Origin: an uncultured Clostridia bacterium
GTDB lineage: Bacteria > Bacillota > Clostridia > Christensenellales > UBA1242
Reading direction: 5' to 3'
Assembly (NCBI GenBank): GCA_944372715.1
Contig: CALVZZ010000065.1
Coordinates: 1-8,302, forward strand
DNA: 8,302 nt
Made by a program: the position numbers and the translations under genes. The notes below the pieces were generated by a model that had not been told where the DNA came from, searched no databases, and saw nothing but the letters and a program-made list of their open reading frames with translations. This document shows, piece by piece, positions 6,348 through 8,302 of the stretch (position 1 is its first letter; every line of letters begins with the position of its first letter).

Positions 6348-6857
6348 TTAATTCTTTTTTGGGTTTACAATTAAAATAACATTTCTTCCCACAACTTCGG
6401 GTTCTTTATCATAAGTCCCATTTGCTTCAAGCATAGAATAAAATTTTTTAACAACATCAACAGCTGTTGATTTATAAGATTGTTGTCTACCCTTCATTCT
6501 TAAAACAACTTTAACTTTATTTCCTTCTAGTAAAAAACGATTACCGTGTTTAGCTTTCACTTCCATATCGTGAGTGTCTATGGTCATTGAAAGTTGAATT
6601 TCTTTAATTTCGGAAACTTTTTGATTTTTTCTAAGCTCTTTTTCTTTTTTTATAGCATCAAACTTATATTTACCATAATCCATTAATTTACAAACTGATG
6701 GATTTCCTGAATTCAGTAAAACTAAATCCAACCCTTTGTTTTCTGCTTGCTGTAATGCTTCCGACAAGCTAACAATTCCTAATTGTTGTCCTGTTTCATC
6801 AACAAGCCTTACATTTTCAGCACGAATTTGTTCGTTAATAGGCAATTCCTTAAAAAT
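6348..6857 (-). CDS. infC: Translation initiation factor IF-3 (probable ATT start)
   Basis: IF-3 binds the 30S subunit, prevents subunit joining and rejects wrong start codons and initiator tRNAs. From the ATT at 6855-6857 the product is 169 residues: N-domain ELPINEQIRAENVRLVDETG (4-23) and the signature CKLMDYGKYKFD (56-67), a charged helical linker (about 66-82), and the C-domain with VSEIKEIQLSMTIDTHDMEV (81-100) and KVVLRMKGRQQ (116-126), where the usual F-R-G-R-E reads M-K-G-R-Q. An in-frame ATG at 6894-6896 would add 13 residues, but that stretch covers the loop and 3' arm of the leader terminator and the Shine-Dalgarno itself. AAGGGGG (6866-6872) lies 8 nt before the ATT, and family homology begins right after it. 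Non-AUG (AUU or similar) starts are known for infC in E. coli and Bacillus and let IF-3 repress its own translation. If the ATG is used instead, the gene spans 6348-6896 (182 aa). Confidence 0.95.
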   Translation of the reverse strand: MFKELPINEQIRAENVRLVDETGQQLGIVSLSEALQQAENKGLDLVLLNSGNPSVCKLMDYGKYKFDAIKKEKELRKNQKVSEIKEIQLSMTIDTHDMEVKAKHGNRFLLEGNKVKVVLRMKGRQQSYKSTAVDVVKKFYSMLEANGTYDKEPEVVGRNVILIVNPKKN

Positions 6858-6872
6858 GTTTTTATCCCCCTT
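6855..6872 (-). promoter_or_regulatory. infC ribosome-binding site and ATT start codon
   Basis: The minus strand reads AAGGGGG (6866-6872), an 8-nt spacer ATAAAAAC, then ATT (6855-6857). No ATG, GTG or TTG start lies in frame between the Shine-Dalgarno and the conserved IF-3 sequence. The site is downstream of the leader terminator, so translation signals appear only in read-through transcripts. This decides the infC start. Confidence 0.8.
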
Positions 6873-6985
6873 ACAATAAAAAATTGGTGAAAGCATAAAG
6901 CCCCACCAAATTTTGATAACAAAATTCTTTTAACCTAATCTAAGCAATGCTTGACTGGTGAGAAGTGGTCTTCTGCTTTAACGGT
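6858..6985 (-). promoter_or_regulatory. infC leader, probable ribosomal protein L20 leader (transcription attenuator)
   Basis: The approximately 128-nt leader can form two exclusive folds. Antiterminator: TAAAGC (6975-6980) pairs with GCTTTA (6896-6901), a flush hairpin AGAAG-ACCA-CTTCT (6961-6974) follows, and CACCA (6956-6960) pairs with TGGTG (6904-6908). Together these make a three-way junction with a two-base GG bulge. A further small hairpin ATTTTG-TTAT-CAAAAT (6910-6925) lies inside. Terminator: TTGGTG (6904-6909) pairs instead with CACCAA (6884-6889) before T6. In Bacillus subtilis, L20 controls infC-rpmI-rplT by transcription attenuation in a leader of this kind; position, size and logic match. 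I read the pairings by eye; I cannot confirm that the L20-binding bases are conserved. Confidence 0.8.
6878..6909 (-). terminator. Attenuator terminator in the infC leader
   Basis: On the minus strand TTGGTG (6904-6909), a 14-nt loop GGGCTTTATGCTTT, CACCAA (6884-6889), then TTTTTT (6878-6883). A stretch of A before the 5' arm can pair with the T run after one mismatch. The 5' arm is the same sequence used by the antiterminator helix. The discarded infC ATG is in the loop. Confidence 0.8.
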
Positions 6986-6989
6986 GTGT

Positions 6990-7018
6990 ATGTTAACACA
7001 TAAAACAACCAATGTCAA
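6990..7018 (-). promoter_or_regulatory. Sigma-A promoter of infC-rpmI-rplT
   Basis: On the minus strand a perfect TTGACA (7013-7018), a 17-nt spacer, then TAACAT (6990-6995, 4 of 6 to the consensus) preceded by TGT, giving an extended -10. The predicted start is near 6983-6985, just before the first leader helix. It lies in the gap between the DUF2188-type gene and infC. This is the best promoter match I noticed in the window. Confidence 0.85.
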
Positions 7019-7038
7019 GCATTTATGCTCATTTTTTA

Positions 7039-7491
7039 TTATTTTTTTTGAAATTTTCCATCTTTTTTATAAACAACAAAATTTGCTTCTTTATTTTCAC
7101 TCAACTCTTTAACTCTTTTAAGTGCCTCTTCTTTTGTAGATCTACTATCAATAATTCTTTTTGCACCATCTTTTTTTATATTCCAAACTTTTAATTCTTT
7201 ATTAAAAATAACTCTGTAAACAGCTTTTTTCTCTGATTGAGATTGTTTATTTTCATCATTTACAACTGTTTCTTCTGAATCTTTCTTTGCCTTTGTAGAG
7301 CTTTTTTTAGCATTTGTTGCCTTAACATCTTCTTTTGCCGATATTCGAGTTCCTTTTGATTTACTCTTTTCTGTCATCTTAGTACTTTCTTTTTGTTTAT
7401 TTTCGCTATGATTTAAATTTTCTTGTTTTTCTTTTTCATTTAAATCTTCTTGAATTTTGTTTTCTTTTTTCTTGCGTTTGAAAAACCACAT
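7039..7491 (-). CDS. Small charged protein with C-terminal DUF2188-like domain
   Basis: The 150-residue product has two parts. Residues 1-85 are low complexity, rich in Lys, Glu, Ser and Thr with no hydrophobic core (MWFFKRKKKENK at the start), probably disordered. Residues about 91-150 match the pattern of DUF2188 as I know it: YRVIFNKELKVWNIKKDGAK, then the STKEEALKRVKELSE helix and VVYKKDGKFQKK at the end. DUF2188 is a short alpha/beta domain of unknown function. There is no signal peptide or membrane helix. The ATG at 7489-7491 has a good AGAGGAGA site (7498-7505). The gene starts 53 nt after thrS and ends before the infC promoter. It has its own promoter-like sequence but may also be read through from thrS, since I see no terminator between them. 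Function unknown; the domain call is by eye. Confidence 0.85.
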   Translation of the reverse strand: MWFFKRKKKENKIQEDLNEKEKQENLNHSENKQKESTKMTEKSKSKGTRISAKEDVKATNAKKSSTKAKKDSEETVVNDENKQSQSEKKAVYRVIFNKELKVWNIKKDGAKRIIDSRSTKEEALKRVKELSENKEANFVVYKKDGKFQKK

Positions 7492-7513
7492 AATAAATCT
7501 CCTCTACACTGTC

Positions 7514-7542
7514 ATATTAACATATATAATAATAAATTTCAA
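7514..7542 (-). promoter_or_regulatory. Putative promoter of the DUF2188-type gene
   Basis: On the minus strand TTGAAA (7537-7542), a 17-nt spacer, then TAATAT (7514-7519) preceded by TGT as an extended -10. It fits exactly in the gap after the thrS stop. The predicted start near 7507 would leave a 15-20 nt leader holding the AGAGGAGA ribosome-binding site. The region is very AT-rich, so chance similarity is a risk. Confidence 0.6.
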
Positions 7543-7544
7543 GG

Positions 7545-8302
7545 TTAATTCAATTTTTTAGTTGAAATTTCTTCCATTATTCTATCAATAAAATCTCTAA
7601 GTTCAACACCACTTGCACTTTCATTTTTTCTAGCTCTAAACGAAATGGTATTTGAATTTACTTCTTCTTCGCCAATAATAATCATATAAGGAATTTTCAT
7701 TGATGATGCGCTTCTAATTTTATAGCCAATTTTTTCATTTCTATCATCAATTTCAGCTCTTATTCCGTATTTTTTAAGCTCAGATAAAATTTCATTACAC
7801 CTATCTATAAATTTTTCACTTATTGGAAGCACTTTAACTTGAATAGGTGCAAGCCAAACAGGAAATGCTCCTGCATATTTTTCAATTAGATAAGCAAGCG
7901 TTCTTTCATAACAGCCTATTGATGTTCTATGAATAATGTAAGGATTCTTTTTTATTCCATCTCTATCTGTATATTCCATACCGAATTTTTCTGCTAACAT
8001 TTGGTCTATTTGAATTGTTATTAATGTATCTTCTTTTCCCCATACATTTTTAATTTGAATATCTAATTTAGGACCATAGAAAGCAGCTTCACCTACACCA
8101 ATTTGATAATTAATTCCAAGGTCTTTTAATATTTTTTCCATAGTACTTTGAGCTTCGTTCCATTGCTCTTCCGTACCGATATATTTTTCTCTGTTATTTG
8201 GGTCCCATTGAGAAAAACGATAAGACGCATCTTCATAAAGACCAAGAGTTTTAAGCATATAATTAGCAAGCTCTAAGCAACCTCTAAATTCATCTTCCAA
8301 TT
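7545..8302 (-). CDS. thrS: Threonyl-tRNA synthetase, C-terminal part (runs off right edge)
   Basis: ThrRS charges tRNA-Thr with threonine; it is a class II synthetase with a zinc ion that recognises threonine. About 251 C-terminal residues are present, some 40% of a typical enzyme of about 640; the TGS, editing and first catalytic motifs are outside the window. Visible parts are the end of the catalytic core (YRFSQWDPNNREKYIG, VGEAAFYGPKLDIQIKN), motif 3 in IIHRTSIGCYERTLAYLIEK, where the His is the expected zinc ligand and the Arg in YER the motif 3 arginine, and the anticodon-binding domain from FPVWLAPIQVKVLPI to the end. The HRTSIGCYERTLA form, in place of the common HRAxxGSxERF, is one I associate with clostridial-type ThrRS. 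The gene ends with TAA at 7545-7547. The codon at 8298-8300 is TTG, read here as an internal Leu and not a start. A T-box, if any, would lie off the right edge. Confidence 0.97.
   Translation of the reverse strand, partial: LEDEFRGCLELANYMLKTLGLYEDASYRFSQWDPNNREKYIGTEEQWNEAQSTMEKILKDLGINYQIGVGEAAFYGPKLDIQIKNVWGKEDTLITIQIDQMLAEKFGMEYTDRDGIKKNPYIIHRTSIGCYERTLAYLIEKYAGAFPVWLAPIQVKVLPISEKFIDRCNEILSELKKYGIRAEIDDRNEKIGYKIRSASSMKIPYMIIIGEEEVNSNTISFRARKNESASGVELRDFIDRIMEEISTKKLN

Noticed and set aside
6894..6896. ATG as the infC start
   Set aside because: It lies in the loop of the attenuator hairpin, lacks a Shine-Dalgarno, and would add 13 residues not typical of IF-3.
7018..7037. Inverted repeat AGCAT-TT-ATGCT followed by a T run on the plus strand, as a possible terminator
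   Set aside because: The T run is on the plus-strand side only, where no gene ends. On the coding strand the hairpin has a 2-nt loop, no T run after it, and overlaps the infC -35 box.
7012..7194. Plus-strand open frame of 60 codons rich in Phe and Ile, resembling a membrane peptide
   Set aside because: The Phe/Ile content is the antisense of the Lys/Glu-rich coding sequence of the DUF2188-type gene; it also overlaps the infC -35 region.
8298..8300. TTG as a start codon of a short gene ending at 7545
   Set aside because: The frame stays open to the window edge and the protein is the interior of threonyl-tRNA synthetase, so this is an internal leucine.
1..8302. Mobile element, CRISPR array, prophage or defence system
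   Set aside because: No transposase, integrase, spaced direct repeats, tRNA-bordered attachment site or defence-type domains were seen; gene order is that of conserved housekeeping operons.

Overview
The window is one AT-rich (roughly 30% GC) bacterial chromosome segment in which every supported gene lies on the minus strand, so the genes read from the right edge to the left edge. Gene content and order suggest the Clostridia or a related low-GC Bacillota lineage. The order is thrS-(DUF2188)-infC-rpmI-rplT, then a SpoU methyltransferase, then yebC-ruvC-ruvA-ruvB-queA-(unknown)-tgt. A true RuvC sits beside RuvAB, which argues against Bacilli, where RecU usually replaces it. TGA is used as a stop (SpoU gene, ruvA, ruvB), so this is the standard bacterial code and not a Mollicutes code. 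I cannot name a species.

Right part (about 6350-8302): the C-terminal part of threonyl-tRNA synthetase is followed by a small gene of unknown role. That gene has a Lys/Glu-rich N-terminus and a C-terminal DUF2188-like domain, with its own promoter-like sequence. Next come a strong sigma-A-type promoter and an approximately 128-nt leader upstream of infC. The leader can fold in two mutually exclusive ways: a terminator hairpin with a T6 tract, or a three-way-junction antiterminator. This is the expected layout of a ribosomal protein L20 leader. The real infC start is most likely an ATT codon below the terminator; the upstream in-frame ATG lies in the terminator loop. rpmI (L35) and rplT (L20) follow with near-identical ribosome-binding regions, and a hairpin terminator ends the unit directly after rplT.

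Left part (1-5694): a second transcription unit begins with a promoter whose -10 box is only 6 nt from the GTG start of a SpoU/TrmH-family RNA methyltransferase gene, which suggests a leaderless mRNA. Tightly packed genes follow with gaps of 11 nt or less or 4-nt overlaps: yebC (translation factor), ruvC-ruvA-ruvB (Holliday-junction resolution), queA, a 194-codon gene of unknown function with very low GC, and the start of tgt. QueA and Tgt act in queuosine tRNA modification.

Overall this is a housekeeping region for translation, tRNA modification and recombination repair. I see no mobile element, CRISPR array, tRNA or rRNA gene, and no clear novel multi-gene system. The points most worth a second look are the infC attenuator with its ATT start, the possibly leaderless methyltransferase mRNA, and the two unassigned small genes lodged between conserved ones.
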